Shown: one piece after another, positions 8,880 through 17,780 of the stretch
Numbering within the stretch: position 1 is the first letter of the stretch
How the letters are laid out: each line of letters starts with the position of its first letter
Origin: Hymenobacter psychrotolerans DSM 18569
GTDB taxonomy: Bacteria > Bacteroidota > Bacteroidia > Cytophagales > Hymenobacteraceae
Direction of reading: 5' to 3'
Length of the DNA stretch: 64,000 nucleotides
Assembly (NCBI RefSeq): GCF_900142395.1
Contig: NZ_FRAS01000004.1
Span: forward strand, 62,001-126,000
Program-made: the position numbers and the translations under genes
Notes under the pieces: generated by a model
What the model was told of the DNA's origin: nothing
Seen by the model: the letters and a program-made list of their open reading frames with translations, nothing else
The model's database searches: none

Positions 8880-9014
8880 GCAGAAGCGCGGCAGCGGCGG
8901 CATTAGAGTCACACAAGAATCCGGCGCGAGCCACTCGTAGTTGCTTTTGTCTGTTCAGTTGCCTGCCTTTCCTTGTTCCAGCTTCCGGCTCCTCACCTTT
9001 AGCTACCCATTCCC

Positions 9015-10049
9015 ATGAAAATCACCGCCCTCGATATCCGCCAGAAGACCTTTGAAAAAGCCTTTCGGGGGCTCGACAAAGACGAAGTGCAGGCGTTTCT
9101 GCTCACTCTCTCGCAGCAGTGGGAGCGGATGGGTGACGAAAACCGCGAGCTGCGCGTGAAACTGGACCACGCCACCCAGGACGTGAGCAAGATGCGCGAG
9201 GTAGAAACCAGCCTCTACCGCACCCTCAAAACGGCCGAAGACACCGGCAACAGCATCACGGAGCAGGCCCAGCGCGACGCCGAACTGCGGATTCGGGAGG
9301 CCCAGCTGAAAGCCGAACAGTTGCTGGCCGATGCGCGCCAGAAAGCCCGCGCCGTGGTGGAGGATGCCTACCAGCAGGCCGAAAAAACAGTGGCCGAAAT
9401 GCAGAAGGAAGTAAGCGGCCTGGGCCAGGAGTGCCAGCGCCTCGAAGCCCAGCTTGATGGCCTCGTGCGCGACCTGCATCACCTGGCCTCCGATGCCCTG
9501 GACAAAGTGGAGAAAGCCAAGGCCCGGCCCAAAGCCAGTACCGCAGCCATCCTTTCGCGGGCGGCCAGCGTAAAGGTGAATCGACAATCTTCCGATTCAC
9601 CCGAAACCAATGCTCCTATGTTTGTCAATATATCTTCCACTTCATCGGTAGCGGCAGTAGCTGGTGCTTCGGCTGCTTCGTTTGGCGGCTCGGCCGCATC
9701 CGCCGCGCCTGAACCCAAAGTTGCGGCAACCCAGCCCGGCGGCTACAACCCCAAGCCTGGCCAGCAGCCCGACCCCGGCGCCCCGGCTCATGCCCCCGGC
9801 CCCGAGATTGAGCGGCCCGGTGCTCCGGCCGAAAATCCTGGTCTTTCGCCTGCTCCCCACATCGACCCGCCAGCGCCGTCGCAGGTGCCTGAGCCAGATG
9901 CCCCCCGCGTAGAGCCGCCAGCTCCCGATATCCGGCCGGTAGGCCCTGGCCACCCCGAAATCAATCAGCCTTCGCCCGTTACGCATCCCGGCCAGCCCGG
10001 TATGGCGGTAGCAGCACCCGCCGAGAAGTCTTTCTTCGACGAAATCTAA
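9015..10049 (+). CDS. DivIVA-domain coiled-coil protein with Pro-rich tail
   Basis: 344 residues. The N-terminus ITALDIRQKTFEKAFRGLDKDEVQAFL matches the DivIVA start, where a membrane-binding turn precedes a long coiled coil. Heptad-rich helix runs from about residue 35 to 170. From about 225 to 330 the chain is Pro/Ala/Gly-rich and probably disordered, ending in a short segment AEKSFFDEI. DivIVA proteins mark curved membrane or cell poles in Gram-positives; in Bacteroidota the role is not established. It is followed by its own terminator. Family call is firm, function open. Confidence 0.85.
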   Translation: MKITALDIRQKTFEKAFRGLDKDEVQAFLLTLSQQWERMGDENRELRVKLDHATQDVSKMREVETSLYRTLKTAEDTGNSITEQAQRDAELRIREAQLKAEQLLADARQKARAVVEDAYQQAEKTVAEMQKEVSGLGQECQRLEAQLDGLVRDLHHLASDALDKVEKAKARPKASTAAILSRAASVKVNRQSSDSPETNAPMFVNISSTSSVAAVAGASAASFGGSAASAAPEPKVAATQPGGYNPKPGQQPDPGAPAHAPGPEIERPGAPAENPGLSPAPHIDPPAPSQVPEPDAPRVEPPAPDIRPVGPGHPEINQPSPVTHPGQPGMAVAAPAEKSFFDEI

Positions 10050-10078
10050 GGCGGACTTCAACTAAAGTGCCTCACGCG

Positions 10079-10110
10079 AAAAAAGCCTGCCTTTCGGGGC
10101 GGGCTTTTTT
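10079..10110 (+). terminator. Intrinsic terminator after the DivIVA-like gene
   Basis: Stem of 13 pairs including one G-U (AAAAAAGCCTGCC with GGCGGGCTTTTTT) around a short loop, ending in a run of six T. Confidence 0.85.
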
Positions 10111-10173
10111 GTTGCTTTGCCAGTCGCCGCGTTTGCAGCTTCACTTTCACTTACTATTTCAACACCGCACCCT

Positions 10174-10548
10174 ATGGGCCAGATTGCACTGGAAGGAATG
10201 GAGTTTTTCGCGTTCCATGGCTACTACGACGAGGAGCAGAAAATCGGGAATAAGTATGGCGTGGACCTCTACATCCGGACGGACCTGCATGCGGCCGGGG
10301 CCTCCGACAACCTGCAGGAAACCGTGAACTACGAGGTGCTCTACCGCGTGGTGGCCGAAGAAATGGCAGCGCCGGCACGCTTGCTGGAACACCTCGGCCA
10401 CCGCGTGCTGGACAGGGTGCTGATTGAGTTTCCGCATGTGCGCTCCGTGAAAGTGAGCGTATCGAAGTTCAACCCGCCGCTGGGAGGAATCTGCAACCGG
10501 GCGCGGGTGACGCTCACGCGCCGCCGTGCTGACAAGCCCAGTAGCTAG
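10174..10548 (+). CDS. folB: Dihydroneopterin aldolase
   Basis: 124 residues, the usual size for FolB, which converts 7,8-dihydroneopterin to 6-hydroxymethyl-dihydropterin and glycolaldehyde in folate synthesis. Recognisable family segments are IALEGMEFFAFHGYYDEEQKIG near the N-terminus, the DNLQETVNYEVLYRVV substrate-binding stretch, and a C-terminal VKVSVSKFNPPLGG with the conserved Lys. The ATG at 10174 was chosen because it begins right at the family start; an upstream in-frame extension is terminator DNA. Flanked by two terminators, so probably transcribed alone. Confidence 0.92.
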   Translation: MGQIALEGMEFFAFHGYYDEEQKIGNKYGVDLYIRTDLHAAGASDNLQETVNYEVLYRVVAEEMAAPARLLEHLGHRVLDRVLIEFPHVRSVKVSVSKFNPPLGGICNRARVTLTRRRADKPSS

Positions 10549-10586
10549 CCTTGTACTTCTAAGGTAGTGTGTTGATAATCTTATAG

Positions 10587-10616
10587 AAAGCTGACTTTTC
10601 AAGTCGGCTTTTTTAC
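10587..10616 (+). terminator. Intrinsic terminator after folB
   Basis: Stem AGCTGACTT / AAGTCGGCT (one G-U pair) with a TTC loop, followed by six T, about 40 bases after the folB stop. Confidence 0.85.
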
Positions 10617-10630
10617 ATTTGTGTGAGTGT

Positions 10631-10704
10631 TACGAAAAAAATCGTAGATAAAAGTTGCATCTACGACAGGCTTCGTATATGTTTGACATACGAATCAATT
10701 CGTA
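10631..10704 (+). promoter_or_regulatory. Promoter with three TACGA-N6-TCGTA operators for the BlaI/M56 operon
   Basis: Three perfect 16-bp palindromes TACGA-N6-TCGTA lie at 10631-10646, 10662-10677 and 10689-10704. A Bacteroidota-type promoter is interleaved with them: TTG at 10655-10657, 20 bases, then TATGTTTG at 10678-10685. The middle operator fills the -33/-7 spacer and the last covers the expected start site. BlaI/MecI repressors bind short palindromes over their own promoter, so autorepression by the next gene is the natural reading. Confidence 0.8.
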
Positions 10705-10724
10705 ACACGCCTACCCCGATTAGT

Positions 10725-11135
10725 ATGAGCAACAAACCCATTCCCAAGCCCACCGATTCGGAGCTGGAGATTCTGCAGGTGCTGTGGCAGCACGGCCCCA
10801 GCACGGTCCGGTTCGTGAACGACCAGCTAAGCCAGAAGCGCGACGTTGGCTACACCACTACGCTCAAAATTCTGCAGCTCATGCTCGACAAGACGCTGGT
10901 GCTGCGCGAGGATGAAACCCGTACCCACATCTACCGGGCAGCGGTGCGGGAAGAAGAAACGCAGGGCCTGCTGCTCGACCGGTTTGTGGAGTCCGCCTTC
11001 GGGGGCTCGGCCATGAAACTGGTAATGCAGGCCCTGGGCAGCGGCACTACGTCGCGGGAGGAGCTGGCCCAGATCCGGAGCCTGCTCAATGACATCGAGA
11101 ATCAGCAGGATACCACTCCTAACACCGCAGACTAA
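10725..11135 (+). CDS. BlaI/MecI/CopY-family transcriptional repressor
   Basis: 136 residues. The N-terminal winged helix fits the family: PTDSELEILQVLWQHGPSTVRFV, then RDVGYTTTLKILQLMLDKTLVLRE, the recognition helix and wing. The C-terminal helices (dimerisation, about 75-125) end in an Asp/Thr-rich tail. In BlaI, the partner protease cuts or triggers cutting in this protein. The ATG at 10725 is downstream of the operators, and earlier in-frame codons belong to the promoter. The stop overlaps the next gene's start by one base (TAATG), so repressor and M56 peptidase are translationally coupled. Confidence 0.9.
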   Translation: MSNKPIPKPTDSELEILQVLWQHGPSTVRFVNDQLSQKRDVGYTTTLKILQLMLDKTLVLREDETRTHIYRAAVREEETQGLLLDRFVESAFGGSAMKLVMQALGSGTTSREELAQIRSLLNDIENQQDTTPNTAD

Positions 11136-13699
11136 TGAACTGGCTCGAACAGGTACTTTCTCCCGCGCTGGTGCGCGCACTGGGCTGGACGCTGGTCCAC
11201 TCACTTTGGCAGGGGGCCGTAGTGGCGCTGGCGCTGGCCGGCCTGCTGCTACTGCTGCGCCGCCACCGCGCCGCCGTACGCTACAATGTCTCGGCGGTAG
11301 CGCTGATTGTGATGCTGGGCTTGGCGGCCGTCACGTTTGCACGGCACTACCATGCCGCCCGCACTCAGGCAGCTCCGGCTGCAGTCAGCACCGCTGACAC
11401 CATAACGGGGCACACGCTGGAGCTGGCTGCTGCTCCGGCCATGGCTACTGCCGCGCCGGCTGGCTCGATGCAGGCCTGGCTCAACTACTTCGACCAGAAC
11501 CTGCCGGTGCTGGTGGCCGTGTGGCTGCTGGGCCTGCTGGCCATGACCCTGCGCCTGTTGGGCGGACTGGCCTATGTGCAGCGCCTGCGCCACTACCGCG
11601 TGCAGCCCCTGGCCGAAGAATGGCAGCAGCGGCTGGCTGGCCTGGCCACCCGGGCCGGGCTGGAGCGCCCGGTGGCCCTGCTGGAGTCGGCGCTGGTGAA
11701 AGCGCCGCTGGTAGTGGGCCATCTGCGTCCCGTGATTCTGCTGCCGCTGGGCACCGCTACGGGCCTGAGCCAGCTGTATCTGGAAGCTATTCTGGCCCAC
11801 GAGCTGGCCCACGTAGCGCGCCGCGACTACCTCATGAACCTGTTGCAGGCTATTGCCGAAACGCTGTTTTTCTACCATCCGGCCGTGTGGTTCCTCTCGG
11901 CGTGCCTGCGCACCGAGCGCGAAAACTGCTGCGACGACGATGCCACCGCACTGGTAGGCGGCAACCCGCTGACCCTGGCCCGCGCCCTGGCCGCGCTGGC
12001 CGAACGGACCCTGGAGCCACAGGCCGCACCGCGTCTGGCTATGTCGGCAATAGGGCCGAATGGCTCGTTGCTGGGCCGCATCCGGCGGCTGGTGCAGGGC
12101 CGTGGCACGCCTACATTCACGGAAGGCTTTATGGCGGCCTGTGTAGTGCTGGGGGGGATGGTGCTGCTGAGCACGGCCGTAGCCCTGGCCGACCCGCAGC
12201 CGGTGGCCGAGGAGAATAACCTGAAAGGCTCTTTGCAGCGCCTGCCCTTCCTGACCGAAGACGACACGGCCCGCAGCCCGCAACCTGCTGCGGCAGTGCA
12301 GCCCGCCCCAGCGGCGCCGCCCGCCCCCGACCTGATGCCCAAAGAGCTGGCGGTAGCAGAACCAGTTGATGCCACCGCCGCGCCATCAGCCGACGATGAC
12401 AAAAAGCGCAAAGCCAAGCGCAGCCGCACCGAGCGGGTAGTGGTGGTAAACCAGAACGGCCCCCGGCGGGGTGGCCCCGGCACAGTGGTTATCGAGAAAG
12501 ACAAAAAAGGCCGGCTGACTGACCTGTATGTGAATGGCCGCCGTGTGGAAGGCGCTACCGCTGCCCCGAAAAAGAAAGGCAAGAAGACCGACACCCGCAC
12601 CGAAGTAATCCGGGTGAACCCGGAGGGCTGGAACGGCACGGATGGACGGGGCTTCAGCTTTAATTTCGGCGACGATTTTGGCCGTAACTTCCGTTTCGAA
12701 GGCTCACCGGGCATTTCCCGGGAGGAGATGGACCGCATCCGCCGCGACGTGCGGGTGCAGGTAGATGCGGCCCGCCGCCAGACCAACCGCAACTATACCT
12801 TCTCGTTCCGCAATGAAGATGGCGGCCGCGAATCTTACGGTGACATAGAGCGCCGGGCGCTGCAGCAGGCCGAGCAGAGCCTGCGCGAAGCCGAGCGCAA
12901 CGCCAAAACGGACGAAGAGCGTACGCGCATCCGGGAAGAGCGGGAGCGGATAACGGAGCGCCGCCAGGAGTTGCGCGAGCAGCAAGAGGAAGCCCGCCGC
13001 GACATGGACGAAGCCCATCGGGACATGGAAGAGGCGCACCGCGAAATGGAAGAAGCACACCGGGAAGGGTTGCGGGTCGCCGCAGAATCCCGCCGGGCAG
13101 CAGGAGAGGCCCGGCGGGCCGCTGCCGGCAGCCGCGTGCTGCAGGATGCCTTTGTGGCGGAAATGCTGCGCGACAAGCTGATTACGGACCGGAGCAACTT
13201 CAGCTTTTCGCTCCGCAGCAACTCGCTCACGGTGAACGGCAAGAAGCAGCCAGCTGCCGTGCTCAACAAATACCTCAAGCTGTATGAGCAGCGCAAAGGC
13301 CAGAAGCTGAGCAGCACGGGCGGCTTCACCATCAATGAGTCGTCGAGCAGCAGCACCAGCACCAGCAGCAGCACCGATTTGCCGCCGGTTCCGCCCGTTC
13401 CTCCGGTTGCGCCGGCACCCCGGGCTCCGCGCGCACCCCGCATGCCGCTGGCTCCGCCCGCCCCGCCGGCCCCGCCCCGCATCGACTCGGGCCGCATTCG
13501 GGAAGAGCTGCGCAAAGACGGGCTGCTGGGCAAAGACGAGAAAAGCTTCCAGTTTCAGCTCAACGACAGCGGCCTGCGCGTGAACGGCCAGGCGCAGTCG
13601 GCGGAAATGGCGGCCAAGTACCGCAAGCTGCTGGACGTGCCAGCCAACACCAGCGGCAGCAGATCCAACCGCAATATTCAGATTTCGGTGAGTGAGTAG
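11135..13699 (+). CDS. M56-family (BlaR1-like) membrane metallopeptidase with long C-terminal extension
   Basis: 854 residues. Hydrophobic segments near 22-42, 52-68 and 125-145 precede the zinc motif HELAH (222-226); ERENCCDDDA (261-270) follows, as in BlaR1/MecR1. Another membrane segment is at 332-351. No penicillin-binding sensor domain is visible. Instead there is a long periplasmic-type tail: basic and Pro/Ala-rich segments, a charged coiled coil (about 570-665) with three near-identical heptads (622-642), and two copies of a module of about 50 residues (668-718 and 785-833) separated by Ser-, Pro- and Ala-rich linkers. By analogy it senses an envelope signal and inactivates the BlaI-like repressor; the signal is unknown. 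Confidence 0.85.
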   Translation: MNWLEQVLSPALVRALGWTLVHSLWQGAVVALALAGLLLLLRRHRAAVRYNVSAVALIVMLGLAAVTFARHYHAARTQAAPAAVSTADTITGHTLELAAAPAMATAAPAGSMQAWLNYFDQNLPVLVAVWLLGLLAMTLRLLGGLAYVQRLRHYRVQPLAEEWQQRLAGLATRAGLERPVALLESALVKAPLVVGHLRPVILLPLGTATGLSQLYLEAILAHELAHVARRDYLMNLLQAIAETLFFYHPAVWFLSACLRTERENCCDDDATALVGGNPLTLARALAALAERTLEPQAAPRLAMSAIGPNGSLLGRIRRLVQGRGTPTFTEGFMAACVVLGGMVLLSTAVALADPQPVAEENNLKGSLQRLPFLTEDDTARSPQPAAAVQPAPAAPPAPDLMPKELAVAEPVDATAAPSADDDKKRKAKRSRTERVVVVNQNGPRRGGPGTVVIEKDKKGRLTDLYVNGRRVEGATAAPKKKGKKTDTRTEVIRVNPEGWNGTDGRGFSFNFGDDFGRNFRFEGSPGISREEMDRIRRDVRVQVDAARRQTNRNYTFSFRNEDGGRESYGDIERRALQQAEQSLREAERNAKTDEERTRIREERERITERRQELREQQEEARRDMDEAHRDMEEAHREMEEAHREGLRVAAESRRAAGEARRAAAGSRVLQDAFVAEMLRDKLITDRSNFSFSLRSNSLTVNGKKQPAAVLNKYLKLYEQRKGQKLSSTGGFTINESSSSSTSTSSSTDLPPVPPVPPVAPAPRAPRAPRMPLAPPAPPAPPRIDSGRIREELRKDGLLGKDEKSFQFQLNDSGLRVNGQAQSAEMAAKYRKLLDVPANTSGSRSNRNIQISVSE

Positions 13700-13714
13700 A
13701 GTGCCGAAAACCAG

Positions 13715-13750
13715 CCGGCCGCCGCTGCAACGGCGGCCGGTTTTATTTTA
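13715..13750 (+). terminator. Intrinsic terminator of the BlaI/M56 operon
   Basis: 10-bp perfect stem CCGGCCGCCG / CGGCGGCCGG with a six-base loop, followed by TTTTATTTTA. Confidence 0.9.
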
Positions 13751-13943
13751 TCGAAAACAAATATTCAGGTTAGGCAACGGTTTCCCCACGCCCCGCATCT
13801 ATTAGCGCAATCGGCCAGAATCCTGGCCGCTGGCTTCTCTCTTTTCACGTCTGCGGCGTCCGGTTTTGGCGCTGGCCGGCGTGCGTCCCTACCTGCTCCA
13901 CCTTCCCCGTTTGGCACACCTTTCCTCCCGTCGTTTTGTCGTG

Positions 13944-16544
13944 ATGCACCCCCGTCTGTCCGTTTGTTTGCTGCTGGCTGGCTTGTGGTTGCTGGCCGGC
14001 CCGGCCTGGGCCCAGCAGCCGGCTCCTGCTGCCCCCGGCGCTACTGCCGCTACTACGCTGGCTCCCAAAAAACAGCTGCAGGCCGTGCGCATCACGGGTG
14101 GTATCAAGCTGGATGGGGTGCTGGATGAGGCCGTATGGCAGCAGGCGCCCATTGCCACCACTTTCATTCAGAACCGGCCCAACCCCGGCCCGCCCGAGAA
14201 GCACGCCACCGAAGTGCGCATCCTCTACGATGACGCCAACCTCTACGTGGGGGCCATTATGCACGACGTCAGCGCCGATTCTATTCTGCGGGAGCTGGCG
14301 CCGCGCGACAATTTCGGCAACACCGACTTCATCGGCATCTTCCTCGATACGTACCAGGACAAGCTCAACGGCTACGGCTTTTTCGTGACGACGGGCGGCG
14401 TGCAGATGGACTGCCGCTACTCGCCGGCCGGCGGCGAAGACTTCAACTGGAATGCCGTCTGGGACTCGCGCACCAGCATCAAGGGTACCGACTGGATTGC
14501 GGAAATGCGGATTCCGTACTCGGCCATTCGCTTCAGCAACCAGCCCGAGCAGCAGTGGGGCCTCAACTTTATGCGGCAGCGCAAAAAGGAAAACCAGGCC
14601 TTTTTCTGGAATGAGGTGAAGCCCGCCATCGACGGCTTCGTGAACCAGTGGGGCACGCTGCAGGGCGTGCGCGACATCAAGCCGCCGCTGCGCCTCTCGC
14701 TCACGCCGTACGTGTCGAGCTACGTGAACCACAACCCGCTGAACGAGGAAGGCACGCGCCGCACCACTACCAGCTTCAACGGCGGCGCTGACATCAAGTG
14801 GGGCATCAATGAAAGCTTCACGCTCGATGCTACGCTGGTGCCCGATTTCGGGCAGGTGCAGTCCGATAACCAGGTGCTCAACCTGTCGCCGTTTGAGGTG
14901 CAGTTCAACGAAAACCGCCAGTTTTTCACCGAAGGCACCGAGCTCTTCAACAAGGGCAACCTGTTCTACTCGCGCCGGGTGGGGGCCACGCCCATCGGCT
15001 TCTATGATGTGGACGTCAGCGACGACGAGAAAATCGTGCGTAACCCCTCCGAAACGCGGCTGCTCAATGCCACCAAAGTGTCGGGGCGCACGAGTAAGGG
15101 GCTGGGCGTGGGTATCTTCAATGCGCTCAGCAACGACGTGTACGCCACCATCCGCAACAAGGAGACCGGGCAGGAGCGCGAGCTGCTGACGCAGCCTTTC
15201 AGCAACTACAACATTGTGGTGCTCGACCAGAGCCTGAAGAACAACTCTTACGTGTCGCTCATCAATACCAACGTGACGCGCTCTGGCCAGACCTACGACG
15301 CCAACGTGACGGGCGGGCTGTTTCGGTTTGCCAACAAAAAGAACTCCTACGCCGTGGATGGCCGCCTGGTGTACTCGCGCCGCCGGGGCAACGTGTTCGG
15401 CTCCGATAAGCAGATTGACGACCAGAACGGCTACAAATACCAGGTAGGCGTGGGCAAAATCAGCGGGGCCTTCACCTGGGGCTTCAACCAGGGCATCGAG
15501 TCGGATACGTACAACCCCAACGACCTGGGTATTCTGTTCGGCAACAACAACATCTCCCAGAATTTCTACGCCAACTACAACAAATACAAGCCCTTCTGGA
15601 AGGTAAACAACCTGTACACCTGGGGCAATATCACGCACACGCTGCTCTATAAGCATACCCGCTACCAGGATCTGAACATCTCGGCCGGCATGAACACCAC
15701 GTTCACCAAAAACTTCCTCAGCGCGGGCTTCAACGTCAACATCGACCCGGCCAAAAACGACTTCTATGAGCCGCGGGTGTATCCGTTGGGCACGTACTAC
15801 GTGCAGGTGCCCGGCAGCACCAACGTGGGCGGCTACCTCTCCACTGACTACCGCAAAAAGCTGGCCTGGGACGTGAACGGCGGTGTGCGGGTGTATGCCC
15901 AGGACCCCGTGCGGCAGCGCAGCGGCCGGGCCGGTTACGGCCTGAGCGTGTCGCCGCGCTATCGTGTCAACAACAAGCTGAACTTCCGCTACAGCCTCGA
16001 CTGGAACCTGAGCCGCAACCAGATTGGCTACGTGAATGGCGGCCTCGATGCCGAAGAGCCGCTGGATTCGGTGGTTATCCGGCAGCTCGGCGGCGACGTG
16101 GCACTCGGCCAGGACCCCGTGGATGTGCTGCTGGGCCGCCGCCAGGTCGTGACGGTGTCGAGCGTGCTGTCGGCGGCCTACACCTTCAACAACCGCATGT
16201 CCCTGACCGTGCGCACGCGCCACTACACCAGCAACGTGCGCTACCAGGATTTCACGCAGCTGCGGCCCGGCGGCGAGGAAGTGCCCATTGCCTACGCCCG
16301 CAACCGCAACAACACCTACAATGCCTTCAATATTGACGCGGTATACTCGTGGTGGTTTGCGCCCGGCTCGCAGGTGAGTATCGTCTGGAAAAATGCCGGT
16401 ACCAGTTTCCTGCAGGCCAATGAAGCCACCCCGCTCTACTTCGACAACCTCAACAACACCATCAACACGCCGCACAACAACTCGGTGTCGGTCAAAGTCC
16501 TCTACTACCTCGACTACCTGGCCCTGCGTCCGAAACGGGCGTAG
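13944..16544 (+). CDS. DUF5916-type outer-membrane protein with carbohydrate-binding-like N-terminal domain
   Basis: 866 residues. A signal peptide (LLLAGLWLLAGPAWA-QQ) is followed at about 50-230 by a CBM9-like beta-sandwich (ITGGIKLDGVLDEAVWQQA and VRILYDDANLYVGAIMHD are typical). The remainder is the DUF5916 region, rich in alternating aromatic strands and ending in aromatic residues, as in an outer-membrane barrel. The function of this widespread Bacteroidota family is unknown; some members sit near polysaccharide or peptide uptake genes. The start at ATG 13944 gives a clean signal peptide. The antisense strand is also open over almost the whole length but is judged a codon-bias shadow. 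Confidence 0.85.
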   Translation: MHPRLSVCLLLAGLWLLAGPAWAQQPAPAAPGATAATTLAPKKQLQAVRITGGIKLDGVLDEAVWQQAPIATTFIQNRPNPGPPEKHATEVRILYDDANLYVGAIMHDVSADSILRELAPRDNFGNTDFIGIFLDTYQDKLNGYGFFVTTGGVQMDCRYSPAGGEDFNWNAVWDSRTSIKGTDWIAEMRIPYSAIRFSNQPEQQWGLNFMRQRKKENQAFFWNEVKPAIDGFVNQWGTLQGVRDIKPPLRLSLTPYVSSYVNHNPLNEEGTRRTTTSFNGGADIKWGINESFTLDATLVPDFGQVQSDNQVLNLSPFEVQFNENRQFFTEGTELFNKGNLFYSRRVGATPIGFYDVDVSDDEKIVRNPSETRLLNATKVSGRTSKGLGVGIFNALSNDVYATIRNKETGQERELLTQPFSNYNIVVLDQSLKNNSYVSLINTNVTRSGQTYDANVTGGLFRFANKKNSYAVDGRLVYSRRRGNVFGSDKQIDDQNGYKYQVGVGKISGAFTWGFNQGIESDTYNPNDLGILFGNNNISQNFYANYNKYKPFWKVNNLYTWGNITHTLLYKHTRYQDLNISAGMNTTFTKNFLSAGFNVNIDPAKNDFYEPRVYPLGTYYVQVPGSTNVGGYLSTDYRKKLAWDVNGGVRVYAQDPVRQRSGRAGYGLSVSPRYRVNNKLNFRYSLDWNLSRNQIGYVNGGLDAEEPLDSVVIRQLGGDVALGQDPVDVLLGRRQVVTVSSVLSAAYTFNNRMSLTVRTRHYTSNVRYQDFTQLRPGGEEVPIAYARNRNNTYNAFNIDAVYSWWFAPGSQVSIVWKNAGTSFLQANEATPLYFDNLNNTINTPHNNSVSVKVLYYLDYLALRPKRA

Positions 16545-16547
16545 CCG

Positions 16548-17525
16548 CTACAACCCCAGCAGCTCCTCGGCGGCCCCAAACGCCGACTTGCCGCCATTCA
16601 TCACTTGCTGCTCTATGCCCGCCAGCTGCCGCGCTACTTCGGGGCGGGCATAAAAGCGCGTTTCCAGGGCTTCCCGGATGGTTTCGTGCAGCCAGTGCAA
16701 GTTTTGTTCCTGGCGGCGGCGCTGGAAGTAGCCGCTTTCCCGGGTCTGCTGCACGTAGCGCTGCACCACGTCCCACACTTCCGGCACGCCCTGCCCACTC
16801 ACCGCCGACGACGTCGTGACGACGGGGCTCCAGCCGCTGGGAGCCAGCGGAAACAGGTGCAGCGCGTTCTGATATTCGGCGCGGGCGCGGCGGGCGGCCT
16901 GCTCGTTGCCGGAATCGGCCTTCGTGATGGTCATGGCGTCGGCCATTTCCATGATGCCTTTCTTGATGCCCTGCAGCTCGTCGCCGGCCCCGGCCAGCAT
17001 CAGCAGCAGAAAAAAGTCGACCATGCCGTGCACGGCGGTTTCGCTCTGGCCTACGCCCACCGTTTCCACAAAAATGACGTCGTGGCCGGCCGCTTCGCAG
17101 AGCACCAGCGCCTCGCGGGTACTGCGCGTGACACCGCCCAGGCTGCGGCCCGCCGGCGAAGGCCGGATGTAGGCCGCGGGGTGCGCGGCCAGCAGATTCA
17201 TGCGGGTTTTGTCGCCGAGGATGCTGCCACCGCTGCGCTGCGAGCTGGGGTCTACGGCCAGCACGGCCAGCCGGTGGCCTTTCTCCTGTACCAGATGCAG
17301 GCCCAGCGCCTCAATAAACGTGCTTTTGCCCACGCCCGGCACGCCCGTAATGCCCACGCGCACCGAGCGGCCCGCGTGCGGCAGCACCACGTCCAGCACC
17401 TGCTGGGCCAGCTGCTGGTCAGAAGGGAGCGTGCTTTCTACCAGCGTAATGGCGCGGCTCAGCATCACCCGGTTGCCGCCCAGGATGCCGTCGGTGTATT
17501 CGGAAACGGAAAAACGCTTAGCCAT
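16548..17525 (-). CDS. meaB: Methylmalonyl-CoA mutase-associated GTPase MeaB
   Basis: 325 residues, G3E-type P-loop GTPase that loads and protects the B12 cofactor of methylmalonyl-CoA mutase. Walker A GVPGVGKST is at 61-69, followed by VLAVDPSSQRSGGSILGDKTRM (88-109), a hallmark of MeaB/ArgK, then FVETVGVGQSE (switch II region) and TKADSG (base recognition). The C-terminal dimerisation arm is present. Older annotations call this family LAO/AO transport ATPase ArgK. It lies about 19 kb from mutA and mutB in the same window and is convergent with the DUF5916 gene. Confidence 0.93.
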   Translation of the reverse strand: MAKRFSVSEYTDGILGGNRVMLSRAITLVESTLPSDQQLAQQVLDVVLPHAGRSVRVGITGVPGVGKSTFIEALGLHLVQEKGHRLAVLAVDPSSQRSGGSILGDKTRMNLLAAHPAAYIRPSPAGRSLGGVTRSTREALVLCEAAGHDVIFVETVGVGQSETAVHGMVDFFLLLMLAGAGDELQGIKKGIMEMADAMTITKADSGNEQAARRARAEYQNALHLFPLAPSGWSPVVTTSSAVSGQGVPEVWDVVQRYVQQTRESGYFQRRRQEQNLHWLHETIREALETRFYARPEVARQLAGIEQQVMNGGKSAFGAAEELLGL

Positions 17526-17780
17526 GCAATAGAAACAGGGCCGGCCGAAAAGCAGGCGGCCGGAAAGAAGAATGAAGCTGCAAACTAGGCCTTAAAATGG
17601 CATCGGCCCAACCGGCGGCCCGGCCAGCGCGGGCCCGGCAGCCCAGGGCCCGGCTGCCGAATAGGTATCGTACCTTTCTACTATAAAAGCTGCGCTATGC
17701 CACTACCTGAAAGTAGGTATTGTGGTGCCGGGGCATTTTCAGTCTCTTTACTGCTGATTTTCAACAGAAAAAATACCCCC

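Noticed and set aside
13845..16475. 876-codon open frame antisense to the DUF5916 gene
   Set aside because: High-G+C codon bias leaves the opposite strand open. The sense frame has a signal peptide and family motifs; the antisense frame has neither.
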